From Nemertoderma westbladi (Eukaryota; Xenacoelomorpha; Nemertodermatida; Nemertodermatidae): a stretch of 64,000 nucleotides of DNA. The notes below the pieces were generated by a model that did not search any database, had not been told where the DNA came from, and was given only the letters and a program-made list of their open reading frames with translations. The stretch is from contig JAUCBJ010003564.1 in NCBI GenBank assembly GCA_032718475.1, positions 1 to 64,000 of the forward strand, given 5' to 3'. The position numbers and the translations under genes were made by a program. This document shows, one piece after another, positions 10,727-26,300 of the stretch (the first letter of the stretch is position 1; each line of letters begins with the position of its first letter).

Positions 10727-12090
10727 ACTCGATCCACCAGCTGTTGTTCCCTCCCCGTTCGACCCACATACATACCCCTAGACTCGATCCACCAGCTGTT
10801 GTTCCCTCCCCGTTCGACCCACATACATACCCCTAGACTCGATCCACCAGCTGTTGTTCCCTCCCCGTTCGACCCACATACATACCCCTAGACTCGATCC
10901 ACCAGCTGTGGTTCCCTCCCCGTTCGACCCACATACATACCCCTAGACTCGATCCACCAGCTGTAGTTCCCTCCCCGTTCAACCCACATACATACCCCTA
11001 GACTCGATCCACCAGCTGTTGTTCCCTCCCCGTTCAACCCACATACATACCCCTAGACTAGATCCACCAGCTGTTGTTCCCTCCCCGTTCGACCCACATA
11101 CATACCCCAAGACTCGATCCACCAGCTGTGGTTCCCTCCCCGTTCAACCCACATACATACCCCAAGACTCGATCCACCAGCTGTGGTTCCCTCCCCGTTC
11201 AACCCACATACATACCCCTAGACCCGATCCACCAGCTGTTGTTCCCTCTCCGTTCGACCCACATACATACCCCTAGACTCGATCCACCAGCTGTAGTTCC
11301 TGTTGTTCCCTCCCCGTTCGACCCACATACATACCCCTAGACTCGATCCACCAGCTGTTGTTCCCTCCCCGTTCAACCCACATACATACCCCTAGACTCG
11401 ATCCACCAGCTGTTGTTCCCTCCCCGTTCGACCCACATACATACCCCAAGACTCGATCCACCAGCTGTTGTTCCCTCCCCGTTCGACCCACATACATACC
11501 CCTAGACTCGATCCACCAGCTGTTGTTCCCTCCCCGTTCGACCCACATACATACCCCTAGACTCGATCCACCAGCTGTTGTTCCCTCCCCGTTCGACCCA
11601 CATACATACCCCTAGACCCGATCCACCAGCTGTTGTTCCCTCCCCGTTCGACCCACATACATACCCCAAGACTCGATCCACCAGCTGTGGTTCCCTCCCC
11701 GTTCAACCCACATACATACCCCTAGACCCGATCCACCAGCTGTGGTTCCCTCCCCGTTCGACCCACATACATACCCCTAGACCCGATCCACCAGCTGTTG
11801 TTCCCTCCCCGTTCGACCCACATACATACCCCAAGACTAGATCCACCAGCTGTTGTTCCTGTTGTTCCCTCCCCGTTCAACCCACATACATACCCCTAGA
11901 CTAGATCCACCAGCTGTTGTTCCCTCCCCGTTCGACCCACATACATACCCCAAGACTAGATCCACCAGCTGTTGTTCCCTCCCCGTTCGACCCACATACA
12001 TACCCCAAGACTAGATCCACCAGATGTTGTTCCTGTTGTTCCCTCCCCGTTCAACCCACATACATACCCCTAGACTAGATCCACCAGCTG

Positions 12091-13154
12091 TTGTTCCCTC
12101 CCCGTTCGACCCACATACATACCCCAAGACTAGATCCACCAGCTGTTGTTCCCTCCCCGTTCGACCCACATACATACCCCAAGACTCGATCCACCAGCTG
12201 TGGTTCCCTCCCCGTTCAACCCACATACATACCCCTAGACCCGATCCACCAGCTGTGGTTCCCTCCCCGTTCGACCCACATACATACCCCTAGACCCGAT
12301 CCACCAGCTGTTGTTCCCTCCCCGTTCGACCCACATACATACCCCAAGACTAGATCCACCAGCTGTTGTTCCTGTTGTTCCCTCCCCGTTCAACCCACAT
12401 ACATACCCCTAGACTAGATCCACCAGCTGTTGTTCCCTCCCCGTTCGACCCACATACATACCCCAAGACTAGATCCACCAGCTGTTGTTCCCTCCCCGTT
12501 CGACCCACATACATACCCCAAGACTAGATCCACCAGCTGTTGTTCCTGTTGTTCCCTCCCCGTTCAACCCACATACATACCCCTAGACTAGATCCACCAG
12601 CTGTTGTTCCCTCCCCGTTCGACCCACATACATACCCCAAGACTAGATCCACCAGCTGTTGTTCCCTCCCCGTTCGACCCACATACATACCCCAAGACTA
12701 GATCCACCAGCTGTTGTTCCCTCCCCGTTCGACCCACATACATACCCCAAGACTCGATCCACCAGCTGTGGTTCCCTCCCCGTTCAACCCACATACATAC
12801 CCCTAGACCCGATCCACCAGCTGTTGTTCCTGTTGTTCCCTCCCCGTTCGACCCACATACATACCCCTAGACCCGATCCACCAGCTGTTGTTCCCTCCCC
12901 GTTCGACCCACATACATACCCCTAGACTCGATCCACCAGCTGTTGTTCCCTCCCCGTTCAACCCACATACATACCCCAAGACTCGATCCACCAGCTGTTG
13001 TTCCCTCCCCGTTCGACCCACATACATACCCCAAGACTCGATCCACCAGCTGTTGTTCCCTCCCCGTTCGACCCACATACATACCCCTAGACTCGATCCA
13101 CCAGCTGTAGTTCCTGTTGTTCCCTCCCCGTTCGACCCACATACATACCCCTAG
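12091..13154 (+). repeat. Higher-order block in the 55-bp array, second copy of 9718-10726
   Basis: It matches the first copy in variant order, with one extra unit near 12870-12925. Confidence 0.8.
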
Positions 13155-14789
13155 ACTCGATCCACCAGCTGTTGTTCCCTCCCCGTTCGACCCACATACA
13201 TACCCCAAGACTCGATCCACCAGCTGTTGTTCCCTCCCCGTTCGACCCACATACATACCACTAGACTCGATCCACCAGCTGTTGTTCCCTCCCCGTTCAA
13301 CCCACATACATACCCCAAGACTCGATCCACCAGCTGTTGTTCCCTCCCCGTTCGACCCACATACATACCCCTAGACTCGATCCACCAGCTGTAGTTCCTG
13401 TTGTTCCCTCCCCGTTCGACCCACATACATACCCCTAGACTCGATCCACCAGCTGTTGTTCCCTCCCCGTTCAACCCACATACATACCCCTAGACTCGAT
13501 CCACCAGCTGTTGTTCCCTCCCCGTTCAACCCACATACATACCCCTAGACTCGATCCACCAGCTGTTGTTCCCTCCCCGTTCGACCCACATACATACCCC
13601 TAGACTACTAGATCCACCAGCTGTAGTCCCTGTTGTTTCCTCCCCGTTCGACCCACATACATACCCCTAGACTCGATCCACCAGCTGTTGTTCCCTCCCC
13701 GTTCGACCCACATACATACCCCAAGACTCGATCCACCAGCTGTTGTTCCCTCCACGTTCAACCCACATACATACCCCTAGACTAGATCCACCAGCTGTGG
13801 TTCCCTCCCCGTTCAACCCACATACATACCCCTAGACCCGATCCACCAGCTGTTGTTCCCTCCCCGTTCGACCCACATACATACCCCAAGACTCGATCCA
13901 CCAGCTGTGGTTCCCTCCCCGTTCAACCCACATACATACCCCTAGACCCGATCCACCAGCTGTGGTTCCCTCCCCGTTCGACCCACATACATACCCCTAG
14001 ACCCGATCCACCAGCTGTTGTTCCCTCCCCGTTCGACCCACATACATATCCCTAGACTAGATCCACCAGCTGTTGTTCCCTCCCCGTTCGACCCACATAC
14101 ATACCCCTAGACCAGATCCACCAGCTGTTGTTCCCTCCCCGTTCGACCCACATACATACCCCTAGACCCGATCCACCAGCTGTTGTTCCCTCCCCGTTCG
14201 ACCCACATACATACCCCTAGACTCGATCCACCAGCTGTTGTTCCTGTTGTTCCCTCCCCGTTCGACCCACATACATACCCCAAGACTAGATCCACCAGCT
14301 GTTGTTCCCTCCCCGTTCGACCCACATACATACCCCAAGACTCGATCCACCAGCTGTTGTTCCCTCCCCGTTCGACCCACATACATACCCCTAGACCCGA
14401 TCCACCAGCTGTTGTTCCTGTTGTTCCCTCCCCGTTCGACCCACATACATACCCCAAGACTAGATCCACCAGCTGTTGTTCCCTCCCCGTTCGACCCACA
14501 TACATACCCCAAGACTCGATCCACCAGCTGTGGTTCCCTCCCCGTTCAACCCACATACATACCCCTAGACCCGATCCACCAGCTGTTGTTCCCTCCCCGT
14601 TCGACCCACATACATACCCCTAGACTCGATCCACCAGCTGTGGTTCCCTCCCCGTTCGACCCACATACATACCCCTAGACTCGATCCACCAGCTGTTGTT
14701 CCTGTTGTTCCCTCCCCGTTCAACCCACATACATAGCCCTAGACCCGATCCACCAGCTGTGGCTCCCTCCCCGTTCGACCCACATACAT

Positions 14790-16480
14790 ACCCTTAGACG
14801 TGATCCACCAACTGTTGTTCCCTCCCCGTTCGTCTCACATACATACCCCTAGACTAGATCCACCAGCTGTTGTTCCCTCCCCGTTCGACCCACATACATA
14901 CCCCTAGACCCGATCCACCAGCTGTGGTTCCCTCCCCGTTCGACTCACATACATACCCCTAGACTAGATCCACCAGCTGTTGTTCCCTCCCCGTTCGACC
15001 CACATACATACCCCTAGACTCGATCCACCAACTGTTGTTCCCTCCCCGTTCAACCCACATACATACCCCTAGACTAGATCCACCAGATGTTGTTCCCTCC
15101 CCGTTCGACCCACATACATACCCTTAGACGTGATCCACCAACTGTTGTTCCCTCCCCGTTCAACCCACATACATACCCCTAGACTAGATCCACCAGCTGT
15201 TGTTCCCTCCCCGTTCGACCCACATACATACCCTTAGACGTGATCCACCAACTGTTGTTCCCTCCCCGTTCAACCCACATACATACCCCTAGACCCGATC
15301 CACCAACTGTTGTTCCCTCCCCGTTCAACCCACATACATACCCCTAGACTAGATCCACCAGATGTTGTTCCCTCCCCGTTCGACCCACATACATACCCTT
15401 AGACGTGATCCACCAACTGTTGTTCCCTCCCCGTTCAACCCACATACATACCCCTAGACCCGATCCACCAGCTGTGGTTCCCTCCCCGTTCGACCCACAT
15501 ACATACCCCTAGACTCGATCCACCAGCTGTTGTTCCCTCCCCGTTCGACCCACATACATACCCCTAGACTCGATCCACCAACTGTTGTTCCCTCCACGTT
15601 CAACCCACATACATACCCCTAGACCCGATCCACCAGCTGTTGTTCCCTCCCCGTTCAACCCACATACATACCCCTAGACCCGATCCACCAGCTGTGGTTC
15701 CCTCCCCGTTCGACCCACATACATACCCCTAGACTCGATCCACCAGCTGTTGTTCCCTCCCCGTTCGACCCACATACATACCCCTAGACTCGATCCACCA
15801 GCTGTTGTTCCCTCCACGTTCAACCCACATACATACCCCTAGACCCGATCCACCAGCTGTTGTTCCCTCCCCGTTCAACCCACATACATACCCCTAGACG
15901 TGATCCACCAACTGTTGTTCCCTCCCCGTTCAACCCACATACATACCCCTAGACTAGATCCACCAGCTGTTGTTCCCTCCCCGTTCGACCCACATACATA
16001 CCCTTAGACGTGATCCACCAACTGTTGTTCCCTCCCCGTTCGTCTCACATACATACCCCTAGACTACTAGATCCACCAGATGTTGTTCCCTCCCCGTTCG
16101 ACCCACATACATACCCCTAGACCCGATCCACCAGCTGTGGTTCCCTCCCCGTTCGACTCACATACATACCCCTAGACTCGATCCACCAACTGTTGTTCCC
16201 TCCCCGTTCAACCCACATACATACCCCTAGACTAGATCCACCAGATGTTGTTCCCTCCCCGTTCGACCCACATACATACCCTTAGACGTGATCCACCAAC
16301 TGTTGTTCCCTCCCCGTTCGTCTCACATACATACCCCTAGACCCGATCCACCAGCTGTGGTTCCCTCCCCGTTCGACTCACATACATACCCCTAGACTAG
16401 ATCCACCAGCTGTTGTTCCCTCCCCGTTCGACCCACATACATACCCTTAGACGTGATCCACCAACTGTTGTTCCCTCCCC
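14790..16480 (+). repeat. Sub-block of 55-bp array rich in CGTGATCC / CCAACTG variants
   Basis: Units here often read CCCTTAGACGTGATCCACC followed by AACTG in place of AGCTG, alternating with CTAGATCC units ending AGATGTTGTT. The variant set is rare elsewhere (scattered at about 29165, 46554 and 47165-47455), so this is a locally homogenised domain. Confidence 0.75.
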
Positions 16481-18839
16481 GTTCGACCCACATACATACC
16501 CCTAGACCCGATCCACCAGCTGTTGTTCCCTCCCCGTTCGACCCACATACATACCCCTAGACTCTATCCACCAGCTGTGGTTCCCTCACCGTTCGACCCA
16601 CATACATACCCCAAGACTCGATCCACCAGCTGTTGTTCCTGTTGTTCCCTCCCCGTTTGTCCCACATTCATACCCCTAGACTCGATCCACCAGCTGTTGT
16701 TCCCTCCCCGTTCGACCCACATACATACCCCTAGACTCTATCCACCAGCTGTGGTTCCCTCACCGTTCGACCCACATACATACCCCTAGACTCGATCCAC
16801 CAGCTGTTGTTCCTGTTGTTCCCTCCCCGTTTGTCCCACATTCATACCCCTAGACTCGATCCACCAGCTGTTGTTCCCTCCCCGTTCGACCCACATACAT
16901 ACCCCTAGACTCGATCCACCAGCTGTTGTTCCCTCCCCGTTTGTCCCACATACATACCCCTAGACTCGATCCACCAGCTGTTGTTCCCTCCCCGTTCGAC
17001 CCACATACATACCCCTAGACTAGATCCACCAGCTGTTGTTCCCTCCCCGTTCGACCCACATACATACCCCTAGACTCTATCCACCAGCTGTGGTTCCCTC
17101 ACCGTTCGACCCACATACATACCCCAAGACTCGATCCACCAGCTGTTGTTCCCTCCCCGTTTGTCCCACATACATACCCCTAGACTCTATCCACCAGCTG
17201 TGGTTCCCTCACCGTTCGACCCACATACATACCCCAAGACTCGATCCACCAGCTGTTGTTCCCTCCCCGTTCGTCCCGCATACATACCCCTAGACTAGAT
17301 CCACCAGCTGTTGTTCCTGTTGTTCCCTCCCCGTTTGTCCCACATTCATACCCCTAGACCCGATCCACCAGCTGTTGTTCCCTCCCCGTTCGACCCACAT
17401 ACATACCCCTAGACTCGATCCACCAGCTGTTGTTCCTGTTGTTCCCTCCCCGTTTGTCCCACATTCATACCCCTAGACCCGATCCACCAGCTGTTGTTCC
17501 CTCCCCGTTCGACCCACATACATACCCCTAGACTCGATCCACCAGATGTTGTTCCCTCCCCGTTCGACCCACATACATACCCCAAGACTCGATCCACCAG
17601 CTGTTGTTCCCTCCCCGTTCGACCCACATACATACCCCTAGACCCGATCCACCAGCTGTTGTTCCCTCCCCGTTCGACCCACATACATACCCCTAGACTC
17701 GATCCACCAGATGTTGTTCCCTCCCCGTTCGACCCACATACATACCCCTAGACCCGATCCACCAGCTGTTGTTCCCTGCCCGCTCGACCCACATACATAC
17801 CCATAGACCCGATCCACCAGCTGTGGTTCCCTCCCCGTTCGACCCACATACATACCCCTAGACTCGATCCACCAGCTGTTGTTCCCTCCCCGTTCAACCC
17901 ACATACATACCCCTAGACCCGATCCACCAGCTGTTGTTCCCTCCCCGTTCAACCCACATACATACCCCAAGACTCGATCCACCAGCTGTTGTTCCCTCCC
18001 CGTTCAACCCACATACATACCCCAAGACTCGATCCACCAGCTGTTGTTCCCTCCCCGTTCGACCCACATACATACCCCTAGACTAGATCCACCAGCTGCT
18101 GTTCCCTCCCCGTTCGACCCACATACATACCCCTAGACTAGATCCACCAGCTGTGGCTCCCTCCACGTTCGTCCCACATACATACAACTAGACTCGATCC
18201 ACCAGCTGTTGTTCACTCCCCGTTCGACCCACATACATACCCCTAGACTCGATCCACCAGCTGTGGTTCCCTCCCCGTTCGACCCACATACATACCCATA
18301 GACTCGATCCACCAGCTGTTGTTCCTGTTGTTCCCTCCCCGTTCGACCCACATACATACCCCTAGACTCGATCCACCAGCTGTGGTTCCCTCCCCGTTCG
18401 ACCCACATACATACCCCTAGACTACTAGATCCACCAGCTGTAGTTCCTGTTGTTCCCTCCCCGTTCGACCCACATACATACCCCAAGACTCGATCCACCA
18501 GCTGTTGTTCCCTCCCCGTTCGACCCACATACATACCCCTAGACTCGATCCACCAGCTGTTGTTCCCTCCCCGTTTGTCCCACATACATACCCCTAGACC
18601 CGATCCACCAGCTGTTGTTCCCTCCCCGTTCGACCCACATACATACCCCTAGACTCGATCCACCAGCTGTGGTTCCCTCCCCGTTCGACCCACATACATA
18701 CCCCTAGACTCGATCCACCAGCTGTTGTTCCCTCCCCGTTCGACCCACATACATACCCCTAGACCCGATCCACCAGCTGTTGTTCCCTCCCCGTTCGACC
18801 CACATACATACCCCTAGACTCGATCCACCAGCTGTTGTT

Positions 18840-19970
18840 CCCTCCCCGTTCGACCCACATACATACCCCTAGACTCGATCCACCAGATGTTGTTCCCTCC
18901 CCGTTCGACCCACATACATACCCCTAGACTCGATCCACCAGCTGTTGTTCCCTCCCCGTTTGTCCCACATACATACCCCTAGACTCGATCCACCAGCTGT
19001 TGTTCCCTCCCCGTTTGTCCCACATACATACCCCTAGACCCGATCCACCAGCTGTTGTTCCCTCCCCGTTCGACCCACATACATACCCCTAGACCCGATC
19101 CACCAGCTGTTGTTCCCTCCCCGTTCGACCCACATACATACCCCTAGACTAGATCCACCAGCTGCTGTTCCCTCCCCGTTCGACCCACATACATACCCCT
19201 AGACTAGATCCACCAGCTGTGGCTCCCTCCACGTTCGTCCCACATACATACCCCTAGACTCGATCCACCAGCTGTTGTTCCCTCCCCGTTCGACCCACAT
19301 ACATACCCCTAGACCCGATCCACCAGCTGTTGTTCCTGTTGTTCCCTCCCCGTTCGACCCACATTCATACCCCTAGACTAGATCCACCAGCTGTGGCTCC
19401 CTCCCCGTTCGACCCACATACATACCCCTAGACCCGATCCACCAGCTGTTGTTCCTGTTGTTCCCTCCCCGTTCGACCCACATACATACCCCTAGACCCG
19501 ATCCACCAGCTGTTGTTCCCTCCCCGTTCGACCCACATACATACCCCTAGACTCGATCCACCAGCTGTTGTTCCCTCCCCGTTCGACCCACATACATACC
19601 CCTAGACTCGATCCACCAGATGTTGTTCCCTCCCCGTTCGACCCACATACATACCCCTAGACTCGATCCACCAGCTGTTGTTCCCTCCCCGTTTGTCCCA
19701 CATACATACCCCTAGACTCGATCCACCAGCTGTTGTTCCCTCCCCGTTTGTCCCACATACATACCCCTAGACCCGATCCACCAGCTGTTGTTCCCTCCCC
19801 GTTCGACCCACATACATACCCCTAGACCCGATCCACCAGCTGTTGTTCCCTCCCCGTTCGACCCACATACATACCCCTAGACTAGATCCACCAGCTGCTG
19901 TTCCCTCCCCGTTCGACCCACATACATACCCCTAGACTAGATCCACCAGCTGTGGCTCCCTCCACGTTCG
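18840..19970 (+). repeat. 733-bp, 13-unit higher-order repeat
   Basis: Marker variants CAGATGTTG (18884 and 19617) and GCTGCTGTT (19161 and 19894) recur at exactly 733 bp, which is 13 units of which two are 64 bp long. The GCTGCTG marker also appears near 18095, 21323 and 39753, showing that the same block was copied to distant parts of the array. Confidence 0.75.
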
Positions 19971-22968
19971 TCCCACATACATACCCCTAGACTCGATCCA
20001 CCAGCTGTTGTTCCCTCCCCGTTCGACCCACATACATACCCCTAGACCCGATCCACCAGCTGTTGTTCCTGTTGTTCCCTCCCCGTTCGACCCACATTCA
20101 TACCCCTAGACTAGATCCACCAGCTGTTGTTCCCTCCACGTTCGTCCCACATACATACCCCTAGACTAGATCCACCAGCTGTGGTTCCCTCCCCGTTTGT
20201 CCCACATACATACCCCTAGACTCGATCCACAAGCTGTGGTCCCTGTTGTTTCCTCCCCGTTCGACCCACATACATACCCCTAGACTCGATCCACCAGCTG
20301 TTGTTCCCTCCCCGTTTGTCCCACATACATACCCCTAGACTCGATCCACCAGCTGTGGTCCCTGTTGTTTCCTCCCCGTTCGACCCACATACATACCCCT
20401 AGACCCGATCCACCAGCTGTGGTCCCTGTTGTTTCCTCCCCGTTCGACCCACATACATACCCCTAGACCCGATCCACCAGCTGTGGTTCCCTCCCCGTTC
20501 GACCCACATACATACCCCTAGACCCGATCCACCAGCTGTGGTTCCCTCACCGTTCGACCCACATACATACCCCTAGACTCGATCCACCAGCTGTGGCTCC
20601 CTCCCCGTTCGACCCACATACATACCCCTAGACTAGATCCACCAGCTGTGGTTCCCTCCCCGTTCGACCCACATACATACCCCTAGACTCGATCCACCAG
20701 CTGTGGTTCCCTCCCCGTTCGACCCACATACATACCCCTAGACTCGATCCACCAGCTGTTGTTCCTGTTGTTCCCTCCCCGTTTGTCCCACATACATACC
20801 CCAAGACTCGATCCACCAGCTGTTGTTCCCTCCCCGTTCGACCCACATACATACCCCTAGACTAGATCCACCAGCTGTTGTTCCTGTTGTTCCCTCCCCG
20901 TTTGTCCCACATACATACCCCTAGACTCGATCCACCAGCTGTTGTTCCCTCCCCGTTCGACCCACATACATACCCCTAGACCCGATCCACCAGCTGTTGT
21001 TCCCTCCCCGTTCGACCCACATACATACCCCTAGACTCGATCCACCAGCTGTGGTTCCCTCCCCGTTCGACCCACATACATACCCCTAGACTCGATCCAC
21101 CAGCTGTTGTTCCCTCCCCGTTCGACCCACATACATACCCCTAGACCCGATCCACCAGCTGTTGTTCCCTCCCCGTTCGACCCACATACATACCCCTAGA
21201 CTCGATCCACCAGATGTTGTTCCCTCCCCGTTCGACCCACATACATACCCCTAGACTCGATCCACCAGCTGTTGTTCCCTCCCCGTTCGACCCACATACA
21301 TACCCCTAGACTAGATCCACCAGCTGCTGTTCCCTCCCCGTTCGACCCACATACATACCCCTAGACTAGATCCACCAGCTGTGGCTCCCTCCACGTTCGT
21401 CCCACATACATACCCCTAGACTCGATCCACCAGCTGTTGTTCACTCCCCGTTCGACCCACATACATACCCCTAGACTCGATCCACCAGCTGTGGTTCCCT
21501 CCCCGTTCGACCCACATACATACCCCTAGACTCGATCCACCAGCTGTTGTTCCTGTTGTTCCCTCCCCGTTCGACCCACATACATACCCCTAGACTAGAT
21601 CCACCAGCTGTTGTTCCCTCCCCGTTCGACCCACATACATACCCCAAGACTCGATCCACCAGCTGTTGTTCCCTCCCCGTTCGACCCACATACATACCCC
21701 TAGACTCGATCCACCAGCTGTGGTTCCCTCCCCGTTCGACCCACATACATACCCCTAGACTACTAGATCCACCAGCTGTAGTTCCTGTTGTTCCCTCCCC
21801 GTTCGACCCACATACATACCCCTAGACTCGATCCACCAGCTGTTGTTCCCTCCCCGTTCGACCCACATACATACCCCTAGACTCGATCCACCAGCTGTTG
21901 TTCCCTCCCCGTTTGTCCCACATACATACCCCTAGACTCGATCCACCAGCTGTGGTTCCCTCCCCGTTCGACCCACATACATACCCCTAGACCCGATCCA
22001 CCAGCTGTGGTTCCCTCCCCGTTCGACCCACATACATACCCCTAGACCCGATCCACCAGCTGTTGTTCCCTCCCCGTTCGACCCACATACATACCCCTAG
22101 ACCCGATCCACCAGCTGTTGTTCCCTCCCCGTTCGACCCACATACATACCCCTAGACCCGATCCACCAGCTGTTGTTCCCTCCCCGTTCGACCCACATAC
22201 ATACCCCTAGACTCGATCCACCAGCTGTGGTTCCCTCCCCGTTCGACCCACATACATACCCCTAGACTCGATCCACCAGCTGTTGTTCCTGTTGTTCCCT
22301 CCCCGTTCGACCCACATACATACCCCTAGACTCGATCCACCAGCTGTGGTTCCCTCCCCGTTCGACCCACATACATACCCCTAGACTACTAGATCCACCA
22401 GCTGTAGTTCCTGTTGTTCCCTCCCCGTTCGACCCACATACATACCCCTACACTCGATCCACCAGCTGTTGTTCCCTGCCCGCTCGACCCACATACATAC
22501 CCCAAGACTCGATCCACCAGCTGTTGTTCCCTCCCCGTTCGACCCACATACATACCCCTAGACTCGATCCACCAGCTGTTGTTCCTGTTGTTCCCTCCCC
22601 GTTCGACCCACATACATACCCCTAGACTCGATCCACCAGCTGTGGTTCCCTCCCCGTTCGACCCACATACATACCCCTAGACTCGATCCACCAGCTGTTG
22701 TTCCTGTTGTTCCCTCCCCGTTCGACCCACATACATACCCCTAGACTCGATCCACCAGCTGTTGTTCCCTCCCCGTTCGACCCACATACATACCCCTAGA
22801 CTCGATCCACCAGCTGTTGTTCCCTCCCCGTTCGACCCACATACATACCCCTAGACTCGATCCACCAGCTGTTGTTCACTCCCCGTTCGACCCACATACA
22901 TACCCCTAGACTCGATCCACCAGCTGTGGTTCCCTCCCCGTTCGACCCATTATTATTTTATTATTAAG

Positions 22969-22974
22969 TTTATT
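22969..22974 (-). terminator. Possible polyadenylation signal AATAAA of the LINE
   Basis: CAATAAAC on the minus strand, about 20 bp before the 3' end of the element and followed by its AATAATAAAATAATAA tail. This is the expected place for a LINE 3' end, although the tail itself may serve target-primed reverse transcription. Confidence 0.45.
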
Positions 22975-23309
22975 GACGATAAAAATTACCAGTAAATAGC
23001 CACAAGCAACTGACAAGAAGAGACGTAACAACGGAAAACAATGTAACAAAAACAAACAAAACAATAGCCAAATGGACGGATAATATTAAAATGACGGTAC
23101 ATTAACCGACAGGCAAAATACCGGGACAAATATAAGCTTTAATTAATTTGTGTGAAATTGGGCAGTGGGCTATGAGTCGCAACAATCGTCCAAGAAAATA
23201 ATATTTAAACAAAGGCTCAAACGCGTATTTAAGTATGATTAATACTACCTAATATATATATATATATACAAATAAATAATTTAATAAGTTAATTACACGG
23301 AGATATGTT

Positions 23310-26300
23310 TTAAATTATTTCAAGTGTGTTCAAGCATCTAACTAAGAATGAACCGCACTCCTCCAAGCGGTTGGAATCAAAAAAGGTCGTAAAAGAGTTG
23401 AAATTAAGGGACGGGTGAGCCGAACGAAGCTCATCCAAAAGCGGACAGTCTCGGATCACGTGTATCTCTGTTTGTATACTCCCGCATTTACAGCGTCTAT
23501 TATCGGGGGGAATTCTGGACCAACGCCCTGTTTCAACCGCTAAATGGGTGGACATCAAACGAAAACGAGTTAGAGCTACACGTTTGCGCTCGGCCAGAGC
23601 TTCTCTGGATAAATAACAAGGTAGAGTAGTGAAATCCGGGTTCATTTGAGTGTAGATAACTCGACGGGTTGAGGTACTAATTAAAACATCGTTCCTTAGT
23701 TTATCACTATAGAAGTTTAAACTGCAGGATTCGGGGTTATTCAGAATGGAATCCACGGCTCTTCCCATAGTGGTACCAGCTTGTCGGACAAGACCTAAGG
23801 CGAAAATAACAGGCGAGTGTCTTTCCGGATTCGAAGAAATTTTCTGTAGGAATTTCCACTGTCTATTAAGGATAACTGCCTTTGGAGACGGGCGACCGAG
23901 TTCAAGCAACAGGATGTCATGACAAGTTTGATGCCGGACGTTAGCTGCGCCTTTTAGCATTGAGAAGTATTGCGATGCTACTGGTGAGAAATTGGCTCCA
24001 ATCCAACACTCGCAGGAGTAAAATATCGCTGCGTTAACTGCGGCGTCTAAAATCATAAGTTTAACCCATAGAGGACTATCTTGATTTTTATTCAGAAAGG
24101 AATGGTACTTGGAAACATGTTTTGCCTTCTCTTTGGACTGCAAAACAACTGATCTGTTGATCCCTCCAGCCTGGGGGATACATGAACCCAGATAAATGTA
24201 ACTGGTACAGTTCTTAACAGAAAGTGATGAACAATCCCAAACTGACGAGATTAAAAATTCTTCCTTATCTAATGACGACCCGTTAATAACGATAAACTTT
24301 GTCTTTGTCTGGTTGATCGCCATATTATAATCATGGCAGAACTCGACTAATATTTCCAATTTCTGAATACAACGCTCCCGAGTTGTGGCTAGAATGACGG
24401 AATCGTCCATGAGAAGCAATGCGTGTAAACACATCAGAAAACCATCCTCACCTAAACATTTCAAGCGATGTAATAGTGGATTAATATACAATGTAAACAG
24501 ACGACAACTTCCTGGGGAACCCTGAAGTACTCCAAGTACACTCTGAATTATCGAAGATCCTATAATGCTGGTAGTTCCAGTGTATAAACCTTGGAGTGCA
24601 CGTAACATGACTCCTCCGCATCCCATACGTTTCAACAACGAAAATAACTTTGACCGTTTCACTCGATCGTAAGCTGTAGAGAAATCTACGAAAACCAAGA
24701 ACAATTTTTTCTTTGATTCCCGGGCATAATCGATTAATAAGTTCAAGGTTAATATTTGTTCTTCACAACAGCGCCCTGCTTGAGCACCGGCTTGTTCGAC
24801 ATCGGGTGAAGCCCACCTAGAAACTCTCTTAGACAAGATGGAGTCATATAATTTGGCGATGGAGTTCATAATGGATATTCCACGATAATTCAAACATAAT
24901 TCCCGAGCACCGCGTTTAAACACAGCAACGAGCCGGGACTGGGACCAAGAGGGTAATGCACAACCGCTTAGAAAAATAGAATTGAATATATGCACCAAAA
25001 ATACAAGCCACTGTATCGGTAAAAATTTAAATAAACCCGGTGATACCCCATCTGGACCCGCAGCTTTATTCGCTTTTGTTTCATTGACAGATTCACGAAC
25101 TTCATCAAGAGTTATGGGGGAATCCAGGAGTGGGATGTAAGGGCAGCTAGACGTATCAATATGGTCTTCCGGTTGAGAAGGGAACTCGTTTGTAGGAGTG
25201 AGGAGTTTTTGGAAATGTTCAGCGAACTCAATATCAGTGGGTGAAGACGTGGGGGATAACATGGCCGAGGTACTCGACTCAAGTCCACCTTTCCAATTGA
25301 TCCGCGCCCATACAGACTTGCTGTCCCTATTCTGAGCTAAAGAAGCCCAAACATCTGCAGTATTTTGCGACCCAGAGTTCAATGAGGACAGGGAATTAGA
25401 TTTAAGAGTTGCACTTTTAGCAGCGTCATATATAATTCTCACAAAAGTATCTGGTGTATCCAAATCGAAACTGTCTAAACTGGAGGTTAACTCGGAAGTT
25501 CTCCCATTTAAATTATGAAGAAATTCTCCAACATTTATCCTCGATTGTCTAACTGGTCTTACACACAAACTATTAGCTTGGGAAGGCCTATTCATGCAGG
25601 CATACCGGCCGAGATCGACGGAACGCATCAAAAGTTCGGAAGCAGAAAGTTCCCGGACAGAGTTAAGTACCAAAATAATCGGGATATGATTGGATGGAAG
25701 AGAACGATCACTCACACCAAACTCAGTGACTCTCCCAACAATTTTCTTGCTAACAATGACCCGGTCCAATTCAGAAATCAGAGAGTCCTTCCGCTTAAAT
25801 GTAAGTCCACCACTAAACTGGATGTCATAGAACGTACCGTAACTAACATTCAATAAATCACAGTCAGATAATAACTGCACTAACCGCTTTCCGTGAACAT
25901 TTACAACTTTGTCATCAGGAGTACGGTAGCAGGTCAAAGGGTCAAAAGCGCCCGAAAGGGGATTTGAAAGCAACGTGCCAATACGAGAGTTGAAATCGCC
26001 TAAGAGTACAACAGACTTTTCATTGTTGCTATCTAAGACATGTGATTGAATGTCGGCCCAGCTAAAGGGATTATAATAACGGGAATCAGAAGGCGGAATG
26101 TATATGCAACCGAACTCCGCTTTAGGCAATGAGGACAGTATGAACCAAATAATATCGGGGGTAGTCACAGAGAAAGATAAAACATTAATATGGAGCCGGA
26201 TCAGTACAGCTACACCACCCCTTGATGAATTTTTAAGGCAAGGATTATGTATAATATTAAAACCAGGTACTGAAAATTTGAAACCACATTTAGTTTCTTG

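Larger units (their letters stand above)
7049..22949 (+). repeat. 55-bp satellite array, segment 1
   Basis: About 280 head-to-tail copies of a 55-bp unit: CGATCCACCAGCTGTTGTT, then CCCTCCCCGTTCGACC, then CACATACATACCCCTAGACT. A 64-bp form carries an extra CCTGTTGTT. Variant positions are CTCGATCC / CTAGATCC / CCCGATCC / CGTGATCC / TCTATCC, GTTGTT / GTGGTT / GTAGTT / GTGGCT, TTCGAC / TTCAAC / TTTGTC, and CCCCTAG / CCCCAAG / CCCTTAG. The plus strand is strongly C-rich (24 C and 7 G in the consensus). 55 and 64 are both 1 mod 3, so the frame rotates by one each unit and all long ORFs here are periodic. On the minus strand, which is the channel gene's sense strand, each unit reads GGGGTATGTATGTGGG. 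The segment ends at the retrotransposon. Confidence 0.97.
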